Shown piece by piece: positions 1 to 9,180 of a stretch of 64,000 nt of DNA. The notes below the pieces were generated by a model. The model made no database searches. It was not told where the DNA came from and saw only the letters and a program-made list of their open reading frames with translations. This stretch comes from Desulfatitalea tepidiphila (GTDB lineage Bacteria; Desulfobacterota; Desulfobacteria; Desulfobacterales; Desulfosarcinaceae): positions 620,001 through 684,000 of the forward strand of contig NZ_BCAG01000003.1 of NCBI RefSeq assembly GCF_001293685.1, in the 5' to 3' direction. A program made the translations under genes and the position numbers. Within the stretch, counting starts at the first letter, position 1. Each line of letters begins with the position of its first letter.

Positions 1-1521
1 GGCTATGAATCATTTTGTCGAGTGGCTACCTTTGGCTGCGGCTGTGCATCCCCGATTTTTGACAGTGAGGGGGAGATCCTTGGATTCCTCACTGTCGCCG
101 GACCGCAGCACCTTTTCAATCCTCACACGCTGGGTATGGCGGAGGCGGCAGCACGAGCTATCGAGCACCAGATGGCCCTCCTGGATTCATGTCAACAAAG
201 TGAAATGGCCAACCTTCATAAAACAACCATCATGGAATCCATGTCTGAAGGTGTCTTAACGTTAGATCGCAATCACAGAATTACCCATATCAATATGATT
301 GCAGGCAGAGTTCTGGGGATCGATTCAGCAAAGTCGGAAGGTAAAGCTCTTGAGAACCTGATGCCTCCCGGCAATGAACACTTTCTTTCCAAGCTATTCA
401 GTAGCAAGAGACTTTCCGCAGAGCCTTTGTTGATCCGCAAAAAGGGAAAACTGGAAAAATTGGCCGTCAGTTCTACTGCTTTAATAGGACAAAATGGCAG
501 GATCCTTGGCACGGTTGTCATCCTCCAGCCTATGAAACAGTACAAACAATTGATTGAAAGAGTCTCGGGAGCCCGCGCCAATGTTACTTTCGACCAAATC
601 ATAGGCCAAAGCCGTGAATTTACATCTGCCTTATCCTATGCCCAAAAGGCTGCCGACTCAGACTCCAACGTGCTTTTGCTGGGTGAGAGCGGAGTAGGTA
701 AGGATTTGTTTGCCCAGGCGATTCATAACGCCAGTGATCGTTCTAAGGAACCATTCTTTGCTATTAATTGTGCTGCGTTGCCCAAGGAACTCATATCCAG
801 TGAGTTGTTCGGCTATGAAGACGGAGCATTTACCGGTGCACGAAAGGGAGGAAATCCCGGTAAATTCGAGCTGGCTGACCAAGGGACGGTCTTTCTTGAT
901 GAGATTGGAGAAATGCCGTTGGACATGCAGGCCTCGCTGTTGCGATTGCTTGAGGAAGGGACTGTCGTTCGACTGGGAGGCAAAGAGGTGATTCCGGTTA
1001 ATGTGCGAATCATCGCCGCCAGCAACAAAAACCTATTGGAGGAAGTCAAAAACGGCAATTTTAGACTCGACCTCTATTATCGACTGGGGGTCATGGATAT
1101 CAGAATACCTCCCCTGAGAAACAGAAAGGATGATATTCCAGGATTGGTAACCCACTTCATAAAGTCAATCGGTCCTAAGCTGGGTAAATCGGTTCTTGGT
1201 GTTGATGATAAGGCAATGGCCTTGCTGCTGAATTACGACTGGCCTGGTAACGTGAGGGAGCTGAGCAACGCCATTGAACGCGCCATCAACCTCTCCTCGA
1301 AGACTTTGTTGACGGCAGACGATTTTTCTCTGGAGATAGGAAAACAAACACAAGCAGTCCCAGCGAGTATGGACTTTAGAACCACTAAGATGAACATGGA
1401 AGATCAGTTGATCAGGACATGCCTGCTAAAGCACAACAATAACCGGGTCAAGGCGGCCGAGGAACTGGGAATCAACCGAGCTACACTCTATAGAAAAATG
1501 GCAAAGTATTCTATCAAGTGA
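1..1521 (+). CDS. Sigma-54-dependent transcriptional activator (GAF-PAS-AAA+-Fis), 5'-partial
   Basis: The reading frame is open from base 1, so the true start lies outside the window; an internal GTG at 22 would give 499 residues. The visible N-terminus resembles the end of an AcoR-type GAF sensor domain, followed by a PAS-like segment. The AAA+ core has Walker A GESGVGKD (residues 221-228 from the GTG), the sigma-54-contacting GAFTGA loop, and Walker B around VFLDEIGEM. A Fis-type helix-turn-helix closes the protein. Family knowledge: such proteins hydrolyse ATP to open sigma-54 promoters after sensing a ligand. The sigma-54 promoter and paired upstream sites near 7.1-7.35 kb make it the likely activator of the convergent glycyl radical genes. 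The effector is unknown. Confidence 0.93.
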   Translation, partial: GYESFCRVATFGCGCASPIFDSEGEILGFLTVAGPQHLFNPHTLGMAEAAARAIEHQMALLDSCQQSEMANLHKTTIMESMSEGVLTLDRNHRITHINMIAGRVLGIDSAKSEGKALENLMPPGNEHFLSKLFSSKRLSAEPLLIRKKGKLEKLAVSSTALIGQNGRILGTVVILQPMKQYKQLIERVSGARANVTFDQIIGQSREFTSALSYAQKAADSDSNVLLLGESGVGKDLFAQAIHNASDRSKEPFFAINCAALPKELISSELFGYEDGAFTGARKGGNPGKFELADQGTVFLDEIGEMPLDMQASLLRLLEEGTVVRLGGKEVIPVNVRIIAASNKNLLEEVKNGNFRLDLYYRLGVMDIRIPPLRNRKDDIPGLVTHFIKSIGPKLGKSVLGVDDKAMALLLNYDWPGNVRELSNAIERAINLSSKTLLTADDFSLEIGKQTQAVPASMDFRTTKMNMEDQLIRTCLLKHNNNRVKAAEELGINRATLYRKMAKYSIK

Positions 1522-1554
1522 TAATATCTTTGTTCAATGTTCAAAAGGGTTGAA

Positions 1555-2472
1555 CTATGCCCGTCTTGCCAGAACTTTTACACCATATGTCTCTATAGTT
1601 TGCCTTAATTGTTCCATCTGATCCCGTTTGGGAGGCTCAGTATCTCTAAGCAAATAATCTCTACCCATTCGAATATACGTATTCAGGCCAAATTGATGAT
1701 ATGGGAGCAGCTCTATCTTCAGAAGATTTTTTCCGAGGCCGGATGCAAACTTCGCAGTGGCTTTGATGTTGTCAACATTATCATTACATCCAGGGATCAC
1801 AGGGACACGAAGGATCAGGGGCCGAACTTGGGCAACCCTTTGTGCATTCTTTAATATCAGGTGGTTTGAGACCCCGGTCAACTCACGGTGGCGCGTGTCG
1901 TCCATATGCTTGATGTCCATATAGACCAAATCCAAGTGCTCGAGGAGGCTTTCCAATTTTGCCTGTTGGCAATACCCACAGGTTTCAATTGCCGTGTGAT
2001 AAAATTGCCGTTTGCACAAAGCCAAAAACTGGGCCACAAATTCAGCCTGAAATGTTGGCTCACCGCCGCCAACTGTCACGCCTCCTTTGGAACGTCTGAA
2101 AAATGCACTATCTTTGCTAACCTCTTTAACGAGTTCATCCGGCGTGACTTTTTTTCCGACAAGCTCCAAAGCCTTGGCAGGACAGTTCTCTGCGCATTTT
2201 CCACAGTAATCACATAAAATTGCATCAACACTGACTCCCGTTTCATGGGATAACGATATAGCGTTTAATGCGCATGTTTCAACGCACGTGTTGCACTCCA
2301 CACACTGTGTAGCGTCATATAACAACTCCGGGGTGTACTTCTGGGTATGCGGAGAGGAGCACCATAGACATCTTAACGGACACCCCTTCATAAAGACCAA
2401 GGTGCGTATGCCGGGTCCATCATGAATGGCAAATCTTTCGATACCTGATATAAGTCCGACCGCTTCGGCCAA
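1555..2472 (-). CDS. Glycyl-radical enzyme activating enzyme (radical SAM)
   Basis: 305 residues, the usual length of activases with an inserted ferredoxin domain. The radical SAM CxxxCxxC motif is Cys31/Cys35/Cys38, reached through the typical HDGPGIRT segment. Two further Cys-rich clusters (CVECNTCVETC and CDYCGKCAENC) should bind two extra [4Fe-4S] clusters. GGGEPTF is the SAM-binding GGE-type motif. Family function: reductive SAM cleavage gives a 5'-deoxyadenosyl radical that takes a hydrogen from the C-terminal glycine of the partner enzyme. The partner should be the glycyl radical enzyme at 4436-6937 on the same strand. The gene converges with the sigma-54 activator, 33 bp away. Confidence 0.95.
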   Translation of the reverse strand: MAEAVGLISGIERFAIHDGPGIRTLVFMKGCPLRCLWCSSPHTQKYTPELLYDATQCVECNTCVETCALNAISLSHETGVSVDAILCDYCGKCAENCPAKALELVGKKVTPDELVKEVSKDSAFFRRSKGGVTVGGGEPTFQAEFVAQFLALCKRQFYHTAIETCGYCQQAKLESLLEHLDLVYMDIKHMDDTRHRELTGVSNHLILKNAQRVAQVRPLILRVPVIPGCNDNVDNIKATAKFASGLGKNLLKIELLPYHQFGLNTYIRMGRDYLLRDTEPPKRDQMEQLRQTIETYGVKVLARRA

Positions 2473-2610
2473 TTTAATACTCCCTCATGTTGTATTTTAT
2501 TGTCGATCTTTTTTATTCAAACTACACATGTGCAGATAAACATATTCCCCATATTTGTTGATATTCTTTATTGCTAAACTAAAGAAATTCATCTAATTCT
2601 CTCCATCACG

Positions 2611-4164
2611 TTATTTATTCCAGTAGGGATCACGCAGTTGTTTTTTAATTACCTTTAAAAGAGCATTCCGTGGGAACTCTTTTCTAAATTCAATGGCGCT
2701 TACCTGCTGATACTTAGCAAGTCTTGAGTTTAGCCATTCTTTGAGGTCTTCTTCACTGACATGTGATCCTTCCCTTCTAATCACCAGTGATAGTGGCGTC
2801 TCGCCCCATTTCTGATGAGGAATTGCAATCACTGCCGCATCCACCACGTCGGGGTGCATCTTGAGTACCGATTCAATATCTGAGGCATAAATGTTGACCC
2901 CTCCGGAAATGATCATGTCTTTCTTCCGGTCCACGATGTAAAGAAAACCTTCTTCGTCGTACTTGCCCATGTCTCCCGTCTTTATAAATGTATAGCCGCG
3001 CTTATCCATCCACATTGACTCTTCATCTAAATCCCGTCTTTTGTAATATCCTCTAAACATGGTCGTTCCGAAACCAATTATTTCACCGTATTCACCCCAA
3101 GGCAATTCCTGCCCGGAATCGTCTATAATCCGAAAATCCATGCAATGCATAGGTTTGCCTACTGAGGCTACTTTTCTCAGCATGTTGGCCGGATCCAGAC
3201 AAGTTGAGATACCCTCTGTATTTCCGTATATCTCAAAAAGTACATTGCCGAATCGCTTAATAATCGCCTTTTTCATCTCCGGCATTAATGTCGAGCCAGT
3301 GGAAAAAATGCATTTGAAGTTGGCTATGTCATAATCCCTTATTTTTGGATGATTCATGATAACGCCAAACTGAGTGGGAACCAGAAACGAGTGGGTCGGC
3401 CTTTCTTTCTCGGCTACTTTCATCCACCCTTCAGGATCAAATTGGGGTATTATAATAATTGTTCCGCCTTTTAACAGGGTCGGTTGCATAATTGACATAC
3501 TTGCCGAGTGATATAAGGGAGTGCTGACGAGAGTTTTAGAGGTGTCTGTGATCCCAAAAAACGCGGTTAATTCGAGGGTCCATATGTATCGGCCGCAGTG
3601 GGTAAACAAAGCCCCTTTAGGAGTCCCAGTTGTTCCAGAAGTGTAAAGGATAAGGCCATGGTCTTCATTATCATATTTGACCACCGGATCCTTATCAGAC
3701 ACTTCCCATGTGAAATCCTCATAAGAAACCCAACCTTCCTTCTCGAATCCTACTGAAATGAAATACCCGGGTTTAATATTTATGAGTTTCTTTCTTATAG
3801 GATCTATGAGTGCTTCCATTTCTGGACCGACAAAGATTGCAGATGCGTCAGAGTCATTAATCAAAAGGCGCAGAGTTTCTGGTTGGGATAGAGCTGATAA
3901 GGGCACCATTGCCGCCCCAGACTTAGTAATGCCGTACATGATCTCGACAGTGCTGATCGCGCTGGGTAGAAGCGTACAGACCTTATCGCCCTTGCCAATC
4001 CCTCGTTGAATTAAACTGTTTCCAACTCGGTTCATGCGGCGGTTAAGTTCCCCCCAAGTGATACTATCTTCGCCGCATATCAAAGCTACTCTGTCAGCGT
4101 AGTGCAATCCATGGTGATTAAAACAGTCTTGTAGAGTGAAATATGGAATCCCAAATCTATTCAT
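2611..4164 (-). CDS. AMP-forming acyl-CoA ligase
   Basis: ANL superfamily ligase: adenylates a carboxylic acid with ATP, then transfers it to CoA. Seen: the P-loop-like YTSGTTGTPKG motif, the YGNTE adenylation motif, the hinge region GDMGKYDEEGFLYIVDRKKD, and a C-terminal lysine segment (RNALLKVIKK). The ATG at 4164 (517 residues) has AAAGG upstream; an in-frame ATG at 4179 would add five residues. It lies between the activase and the glycyl radical enzyme on the same strand, so it may activate the acid substrate or product of that enzyme. The substrate cannot be read from the sequence. Gaps of 138 and 271 bp to its neighbours leave room for separate promoters. Confidence 0.92.
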   Translation of the reverse strand: MNRFGIPYFTLQDCFNHHGLHYADRVALICGEDSITWGELNRRMNRVGNSLIQRGIGKGDKVCTLLPSAISTVEIMYGITKSGAAMVPLSALSQPETLRLLINDSDASAIFVGPEMEALIDPIRKKLINIKPGYFISVGFEKEGWVSYEDFTWEVSDKDPVVKYDNEDHGLILYTSGTTGTPKGALFTHCGRYIWTLELTAFFGITDTSKTLVSTPLYHSASMSIMQPTLLKGGTIIIIPQFDPEGWMKVAEKERPTHSFLVPTQFGVIMNHPKIRDYDIANFKCIFSTGSTLMPEMKKAIIKRFGNVLFEIYGNTEGISTCLDPANMLRKVASVGKPMHCMDFRIIDDSGQELPWGEYGEIIGFGTTMFRGYYKRRDLDEESMWMDKRGYTFIKTGDMGKYDEEGFLYIVDRKKDMIISGGVNIYASDIESVLKMHPDVVDAAVIAIPHQKWGETPLSLVIRREGSHVSEEDLKEWLNSRLAKYQQVSAIEFRKEFPRNALLKVIKKQLRDPYWNK

Positions 4165-4412
4165 CCTACAACCTTTCATTTTTAGTGATTTTATAGAATA
4201 ATAGTACTTGTATTTTGGTTACGTGATAGATCAACTAGACTACTGATTTTTTTGATTTCAAACTGAACCATATATTTCTGCTTATGAAAATTTTGGTGCA
4301 TTATAAACTTCATAAACCTTAGGTATGAATAACGTGATGAACCAAAATTTATGCCTTACGAGGTATTTTATCGAATAACAAATACTTGTTTGATAATTTT
4401 TATCCATAATCA

Positions 4413-4431
4413 AGATAGGAGGATCCTATCT
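4413..4431 (-). terminator. Hairpin just after the glycyl radical enzyme stop
   Basis: Perfect 8-bp inverted repeat AGATAGGA/TCCTATCT with a 3-nt loop, four bases past the stop codon of the leftward enzyme gene. The following bases on that strand are only moderately U-rich (TTGATTATGG), so it could be a weak terminator or a 3' mRNA stabiliser. The rest of 4180-4435 is AT-rich and shows no clear promoter. Confidence 0.4.
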
Positions 4432-4435
4432 TTTA

Positions 4436-6937
4436 TTAATGGCCATGTTCAGTTCTCGCAATAATGCTGTCCTGAAGTGGCTTGACCAATTTTACAAAAT
4501 AGGCAACATATCCTGCGACCCTAACCATCAAATCCTGATAGTCTTCAGGCCTTTCCTGGGCAGCTTTCAGGGTAGCGGAAGAGACGAGGTTAAACTGGAT
4601 ATGATGGATTTTTAAGTCGATGAATGTTCTGATAAAACTTACCAGACGTGAAATCCCTTCCTGGTCACTGAAAACCTCCGAATTTAGTCTCATGTTCAGG
4701 GTTTCACCAAAAAAAACTGATGGGTTATCGATTTTGGCCACTGATTTTAAAACTGCCGTCGGTCCGTTGATATCGCTGCCAAGTGTAGGGGAGATCCCAT
4801 CAGAAAGCGGTTCCCATGCCTTACGTCCCGAGGGGAGGGCGCCAATCATTTTTCCATGGCTAAAGTATGCGGCGAGAGGATTTTGATATGGCATCAGGTG
4901 CCCACCTCTGGTGTTTTTATGCTTCACAGTCTCCTTGCAAAACACCTCTGTCACCCATGCGACGAGGCTGTCAACGCTGTCATCGTCGTTCCCAAATTTT
5001 GGAGCATGAAGAAGCTGTGTTCGAAGATTCTCGTATCCCTCAAAATTGTTTTTCAATGCCGATAGTAATTGGTCCATGTCTATTTTCTTTTCATCAAACA
5101 CCAGCTTTTTTATGGCAGCCAGAGAATTACCCACATCCACGGCTCCGGAAGTGGCAATGCAAGGGCCAAAGTTATAGCGAGCGCCTCCTGATTCTCTTGG
5201 AACACCCTTTTCAATGCAATCTTCGATCAGCGCAGACTGATAGACTGTGGGATACATTTCAGCCATGGCCAGTTCAAAGCAATCTATAATAATCGCGCAG
5301 TGCCAGGCTAGATATTCCAGCTGTTTGACAAAGGCCTCTTGCAGATCCTCAAACCTTTTAAATTCCCTGGGGTCCCCTGTCTTTATAGTCATCTGTTTGT
5401 TGTGCATCGGGCTCCACCCGTTCCATAGAGCCATCTCCAGGACTGCAGGAAGCGGTATGGCTGCCCCGAGGGTATATTCCGAATCATAATTGGCCACGTG
5501 GTTTTCGTTACATCCAATGGCTCCGCTCGTACGAGCTAATCCAAGAGGAACGGTGGGGCCCCCAAGATTTCCTCGCGATAGAAAGTTTTCAACGAATACG
5601 TCATTGTTTAGAAACGTTGGATGGCCGGTCCCTAAAGAACATAATTGACAGGCTTTGATCAGTAAATCATCGGGCGTCTTGCTATGCACCAAGATCCCGA
5701 TATTCGGTTCAACCAGCCGAGTATGCATCATTCCTTCGAGGAACATAAAAGAGAGTTCATTGGTGGCATCGCTACCATCTGCATTAAGACCACCCACATC
5801 AAGGTGATAGCCGGCGCCCGAATGCGAATGGTAGGGAGTGGCATCCTGAGAAAACCGCATCATCCAGCAATCAATCAATTCCTGGGCTTCTTCTTTAGTA
5901 ATTTTTCCTGCCTTCAGGTCATTGGAATAGTAAGGGTAGAGATATTGATCGGCCCGGCCGGGTGATACGGCTAATACCAAGGGCGTTTCCCAAAAGTTCA
6001 TAATCTGAGTAAACCATACTGATTGCAGGGCCTCATGGAAGGTACGAGCGGGGTGCGCGGGAACCCAATCACATATTTCAGCAATTTTTTGGAATACTGC
6101 CTTTCCAACCGAATCAGGCTCCATTCGAGCCATTTCCCAGGCTTTATCTGCAAACCTCTTGCCGACCCCCGCTGCTGCTTCCATGGCTATGATTACAGCT
6201 TTTATAAAGGGGAGTTTCCTGAGATCTTCCGGGTTTCTCATGTCCAGCCTGGCCAGCCGATTCTCCGCATCTTGCTTTATCCCTAAAAAACCTTTTTCCA
6301 AAACCTTTTCATAACCGAAACTGCAGTGGCCCACATGCTGGTTCCGCATCAACTCGTCAATCAAACCCCGTCCCAGTGTTTCATGCTTTTTTTTCAACTT
6401 GATATAAGGGCTGCCATGAGGATCTGACAGGCTGACCATCCAGGCCTTTTCGCCGTCAGGGTCAGCATCCCCATAAAGAATATAACGGGTTTCGGGAGGC
6501 ATCATCTGATAAGCTCGCGTTCCCCAATTTTTTCTCCATCCACCATCCCCCTTCCAGTAGGGGATGATTTCCTCCTTCAAAACACGCCGGTCTTCCTCGT
6601 CAATCTTCTCAATGTATTCGAGTTGCAGCTCAAATTTGGCTCCACGCTGCTCGGGACAGGCTGCAGTGGATTCCGGTGTTCCGGCAATCCAACCCACAAA
6701 CAGTTCGTCCGGATATATGTTTATCGGCATTTCAGCCACCACGGCGGCAAAGGCCTTCGCCCGTCGCAGCACCATTGGTTCCCCTTCAGTTTCCTTCATT
6801 ACTCTGGCAATAGCGCGGTCGGCATAGATGGTGTAGCTAGGCTGAGAATGTTTAAAGTTTTCCAAGTAAGCATTACGAAGACGCTCTACTCTAGTAGTAG
6901 GACTCGTGGTCATGAATTTTTCATAATTCCTCAGCAT
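4436..6937 (-). CDS. Glycyl radical enzyme of the PFL/lyase-decarboxylase superfamily
   Basis: 833 residues, normal for this superfamily. The C-terminus carries the glycyl radical motif RVAGY with Gly809. The active-site thiyl cysteine is Cys476 in GAIGCNENH, with Glu478 two residues on; this Cys-X-Glu arrangement is shared by lyase, dehydratase and decarboxylase members such as choline lyase, glycerol dehydratase and arylacetate decarboxylases. Those enzymes usually have GCVE, whereas here it is GCNE. The start has the ribosome site AGGAG 7 nt upstream. With the activase and CoA ligase it forms a catabolic module on the same strand, behind a sigma-54 promoter. No small subunit gene of the 4-hydroxyphenylacetate decarboxylase type is adjacent. 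Substrate unassigned; arylacetate-like decarboxylation followed by CoA activation is a guess. Confidence 0.93.
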   Translation of the reverse strand: MLRNYEKFMTTSPTTRVERLRNAYLENFKHSQPSYTIYADRAIARVMKETEGEPMVLRRAKAFAAVVAEMPINIYPDELFVGWIAGTPESTAACPEQRGAKFELQLEYIEKIDEEDRRVLKEEIIPYWKGDGGWRKNWGTRAYQMMPPETRYILYGDADPDGEKAWMVSLSDPHGSPYIKLKKKHETLGRGLIDELMRNQHVGHCSFGYEKVLEKGFLGIKQDAENRLARLDMRNPEDLRKLPFIKAVIIAMEAAAGVGKRFADKAWEMARMEPDSVGKAVFQKIAEICDWVPAHPARTFHEALQSVWFTQIMNFWETPLVLAVSPGRADQYLYPYYSNDLKAGKITKEEAQELIDCWMMRFSQDATPYHSHSGAGYHLDVGGLNADGSDATNELSFMFLEGMMHTRLVEPNIGILVHSKTPDDLLIKACQLCSLGTGHPTFLNNDVFVENFLSRGNLGGPTVPLGLARTSGAIGCNENHVANYDSEYTLGAAIPLPAVLEMALWNGWSPMHNKQMTIKTGDPREFKRFEDLQEAFVKQLEYLAWHCAIIIDCFELAMAEMYPTVYQSALIEDCIEKGVPRESGGARYNFGPCIATSGAVDVGNSLAAIKKLVFDEKKIDMDQLLSALKNNFEGYENLRTQLLHAPKFGNDDDSVDSLVAWVTEVFCKETVKHKNTRGGHLMPYQNPLAAYFSHGKMIGALPSGRKAWEPLSDGISPTLGSDINGPTAVLKSVAKIDNPSVFFGETLNMRLNSEVFSDQEGISRLVSFIRTFIDLKIHHIQFNLVSSATLKAAQERPEDYQDLMVRVAGYVAYFVKLVKPLQDSIIARTEHGH

Positions 6938-7120
6938 AATACATCTCCTATAGTAATTGGTGAACTTTCATAATCGGCTAACCGATAGTTACGAATTTAA
7001 ACAACCAAAAATACCTGGCCAGAAATAATAGGATATTTTTTATAGATCATCCGGCCGCGTCTTCTCGGCCGATAGCGGACATGATCAGAAGATCAATACT
7101 GTTTTACAACAAAGCTGATA

Positions 7121-7135
7121 ACAATATCCGTGCCA
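7121..7135 (-). promoter_or_regulatory. Sigma-54 (-24/-12) promoter for the glycyl radical enzyme
   Basis: Read on the minus strand this is TGGCACGGATATTGT, matching the consensus TGGCACG-N4-TTGC with one mismatch (TTGT). It points at the enzyme gene, whose start codon is about 185 bp downstream. A 10-bp palindrome GACAATTGTC (7141-7150) lies just upstream of the -24 box. Confidence 0.75.
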
Positions 7136-7241
7136 TTCTTGACAATTGTCGAAATTGCAGGATGAATACTAAAAGGATCATCGCGATGAGGTTCCCGGCC
7201 TGAATTTAATTCGCGAAAAAGCAACATTCTCGGAAACTTGA

Positions 7242-7259
7242 TGTCGCATTTTTACGACA
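7242..7259. promoter_or_regulatory. Upstream activator site 1 (TGTCGC-N6-ACGACA)
   Basis: Inverted repeat TGTCGC-ATTTTT-ACGACA, about 107 bp upstream of the -24 box. It matches a second site at 7328-7345 and has the form and position expected for an enhancer-binding protein site. The binding protein is inferred to be the sigma-54 activator at the start of the window. Confidence 0.55.
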
Positions 7260-7327
7260 ATCCAGCCTGTGCTATCTCTGGATCTTCTTTCTGCTGAGAT
7301 TATATATTACAATTTGATTACTTTAGG

Positions 7328-7345
7328 AGTCGCAGAAAAGCGACA
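7328..7345. promoter_or_regulatory. Upstream activator site 2 (AGTCGC-N6-GCGACA)
   Basis: Inverted repeat AGTCGC-AGAAAA-GCGACA with the same half-sites and 6-bp spacer as the site at 7242-7259. The centres are 86 bp apart, close to eight helical turns, which would place bound activators on one DNA face. Confidence 0.55.
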
Positions 7346-7735
7346 ACTTTGAAAACAGTTCAGGGTTTAAAAAATTACCACACTACCAGTCGAAACAGCG
7401 TAAACTGCGATGCATATGAGCGTTATGATCAGAGCGGATTTCATAATGCACTTAATGCCCTTAGAATATCCTGTTCTCAATTCAGGATGATAGGCGAAAT
7501 GGCAGGCGTTGAATTTTGAGATATCCATAGGAAAAGCGTAGGTATCATCGCTTATAGCCAATTATAGATATGTCTTTAGCCTCATTAATCCACATCATAT
7601 TGTAATATCGGGCGACTCAAGATTTTTCTGCCCCCTAAATCCCTCCACCCCGCCTCCATCTATATATATTAATCCCCAATAGACCACCAAACCCATCCCA
7701 CCTAAATCCATCAACCCAACCAAGGAGGCAAATCC
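7346..7735. other. Gene-free stretch before ssb
   Basis: Contains only a weak leftward frame (7367-7561, TTG start, 64 residues with one hydrophobic C-terminal segment) without a convincing ribosome site. Bases 7620-7735 are strikingly C-rich on the plus strand and form the leader of ssb. No clear promoter was found. Confidence 0.4.
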
Positions 7736-8080
7736 ATGCTCAATTCATGCATTTTAACCGGCAACCTGGGCGCCGACCCCGAGATTTTCTATTCCAGCGA
7801 GGGCGACCCGGTAGCCACATTCAACCTGGCTTTCCGGTCATCGAAAAAGAAGACCGGCTGGATCAAGATCACCTGCTTTCAAAAACTGGCAGAAATCACA
7901 GAACGCCATTTGCATAAAGGCGCCCGCATCGCTGTAGTCGGCATCTTGGACCAGAACAAGTGGGAAACCGATGAAGGCGTCACCCGCACATCGATCCAGC
8001 TGATTGCCAATTCCATCGAGTTTATAAAGACAGACGGCAGGGGATTTGGCGACAACCCAGCCGATGATGTCCCTATCTGA
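7736..8080 (+). CDS. ssb: Single-stranded DNA-binding protein
   Basis: 114 residues with a single OB-fold: the opening MLNSCILTGNLGADPE and the ITCFQKLAEITERHLHKGARIAVVGIL segment are typical of bacterial SSB. It lacks the long flexible tail and acidic DDDIPF tip of chromosomal SSB, ending DDVPI, so it looks like a short element-encoded version. Strong ribosome site AAGGAGG 8 nt upstream. First gene of a rightward DNA-processing cassette that runs to 14119; it presumably coats single strands made by the helicase and nuclease encoded downstream. Confidence 0.93.
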   Translation: MLNSCILTGNLGADPEIFYSSEGDPVATFNLAFRSSKKKTGWIKITCFQKLAEITERHLHKGARIAVVGILDQNKWETDEGVTRTSIQLIANSIEFIKTDGRGFGDNPADDVPI

Positions 8081-8095
8081 ACCACAAGGAGGGCG

Positions 8096-8236
8096 ATGAA
8101 GACAAGAACCGCTGAACTGATCATCGCAATTGGACTTGAGCTGCTCGACTGGCTCAAAATCATACTCACGGAGAAACGGAGGAACCATGACGGCAAAAGA
8201 GATACAGAAAAGAAACCAGAAGGCGGAACAACTTAA
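8096..8236 (+). CDS. Small protein overlapping the SWIM gene (46 aa)
   Basis: ATG at 8096 follows a strong AAGGAGG ribosome site by three bases and the frame runs 46 codons to a TAA at 8234. It overlaps the start of the next gene by 50 bp in another frame. The first half is hydrophobic/amphipathic (AELIIAIGLELLDWLKIIL), the second half very charged. It may be a real small protein or act mainly to couple translation to the downstream gene. No family recognised. Confidence 0.45.
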   Translation: MKTRTAELIIAIGLELLDWLKIILTEKRRNHDGKRDTEKKPEGGTT

Positions 8237-9170
8237 AGTGCTGCAAAGCGATGACGGCCAATACTTCGTCGAAAGCAGCGAGGGCAAGATTTTATACAAC
8301 GTGATCATCAGCGATGCGGGCGATTCATGCACCTGCGGAGACTATGCCCGCAATGTGAAAAAGTCACCTGACTTTAAATGCAAACATATCCTGGCTGTAT
8401 ACAACGCCATTCCCCAAAAACAGGTCGAAGGGGCCACTTTCTTAGAACGTCAAGCGCCCAAATTGGATGAACGCTGGATCACAAAGATTGAGGGAAAGGA
8501 ATTTGTCAAATATCCGGGCCTGCTCGACCTGGGACATCAAAAGGGAATTTCCAGCATCGAAGTTGAGATCGTCCAGATGCCCACCGGGGACAATGGACAT
8601 TTTGCTGTGTGTCGGGCAACCGTAATGTCAAAGCTCGGTGAGACGTATTCTGACATCGGAGACGCCAATCCCTCCAATTGTTCGAGCAAGGTATCGAAAC
8701 ATTTACTCAGGATGGCCAGCACCCGTGCCATTGCAAGAGCGCTCAGGTCCTATACCAATGTGGGGATGACCGCTTTGGAAGAGCTTGCCGACATCAATGA
8801 AGCCATCAACGAAGGGGGAAATCATGAGCATCCTAAAGCGCAATCCAGACCGGCGAAAAAGGCTCCTTCCAAGGCGCCAAAAAAGAGTGCTGCTGAAGAT
8901 GACCAACCGAAATCAGACGCAGAGCCGGTGGCACCTGCCGTGGAAAACCAAAATCAGCCGGAGCCTTCTTCAAACACTGCTTCAAAGAGTCCTGCCCGTG
9001 CCGGGATGAGTGAGGCACAGCGCCGTGCCATATTCAATCTGTCCAGACGCCGGGGCATCAGCGTTGAGGAGATCGAGTGCATGGTTGAAGAATCCTATGG
9101 TGTCACGCTCGACAACCTAACCAGCAGCGATGCCTCGGCCTTCATCAGGCAACTGCAGACCGCTGCCTAA
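8187..9170 (+). CDS. SWIM zinc-finger protein, possible recombination mediator
   Basis: 327 residues from the ATG at 8187, chosen for its GGAGG site; an upstream in-frame ATG at 8130 has none. N-terminal SWIM finger: Cys48-x-Cys50, then Cys65-x-His67. The middle (about residues 110-220) has a GDANPSN...KHLLRMASTRAIARALR segment like Rad52/Rad22-type annealing proteins of phages, a resemblance from memory only. A low-complexity Pro/Ala/Lys linker (about 225-285) precedes a C-terminal helical domain (AQRRAIFNLSRRRGIS) like those that close many phage recombination proteins. It sits between ssb and a RecB-like nuclease, which suits a role in annealing or repair. Confidence 0.7.
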   Translation: MTAKEIQKRNQKAEQLKVLQSDDGQYFVESSEGKILYNVIISDAGDSCTCGDYARNVKKSPDFKCKHILAVYNAIPQKQVEGATFLERQAPKLDERWITKIEGKEFVKYPGLLDLGHQKGISSIEVEIVQMPTGDNGHFAVCRATVMSKLGETYSDIGDANPSNCSSKVSKHLLRMASTRAIARALRSYTNVGMTALEELADINEAINEGGNHEHPKAQSRPAKKAPSKAPKKSAAEDDQPKSDAEPVAPAVENQNQPEPSSNTASKSPARAGMSEAQRRAIFNLSRRRGISVEEIECMVEESYGVTLDNLTSSDASAFIRQLQTAA

Positions 9171-9180
9171 GGGAATTAAA

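Noticed and set aside
7367-7561. Leftward 64-codon frame with a hydrophobic tail
   Set aside because: TTG start, no ribosome site, lies upstream of the promoter region; not supported as a gene.
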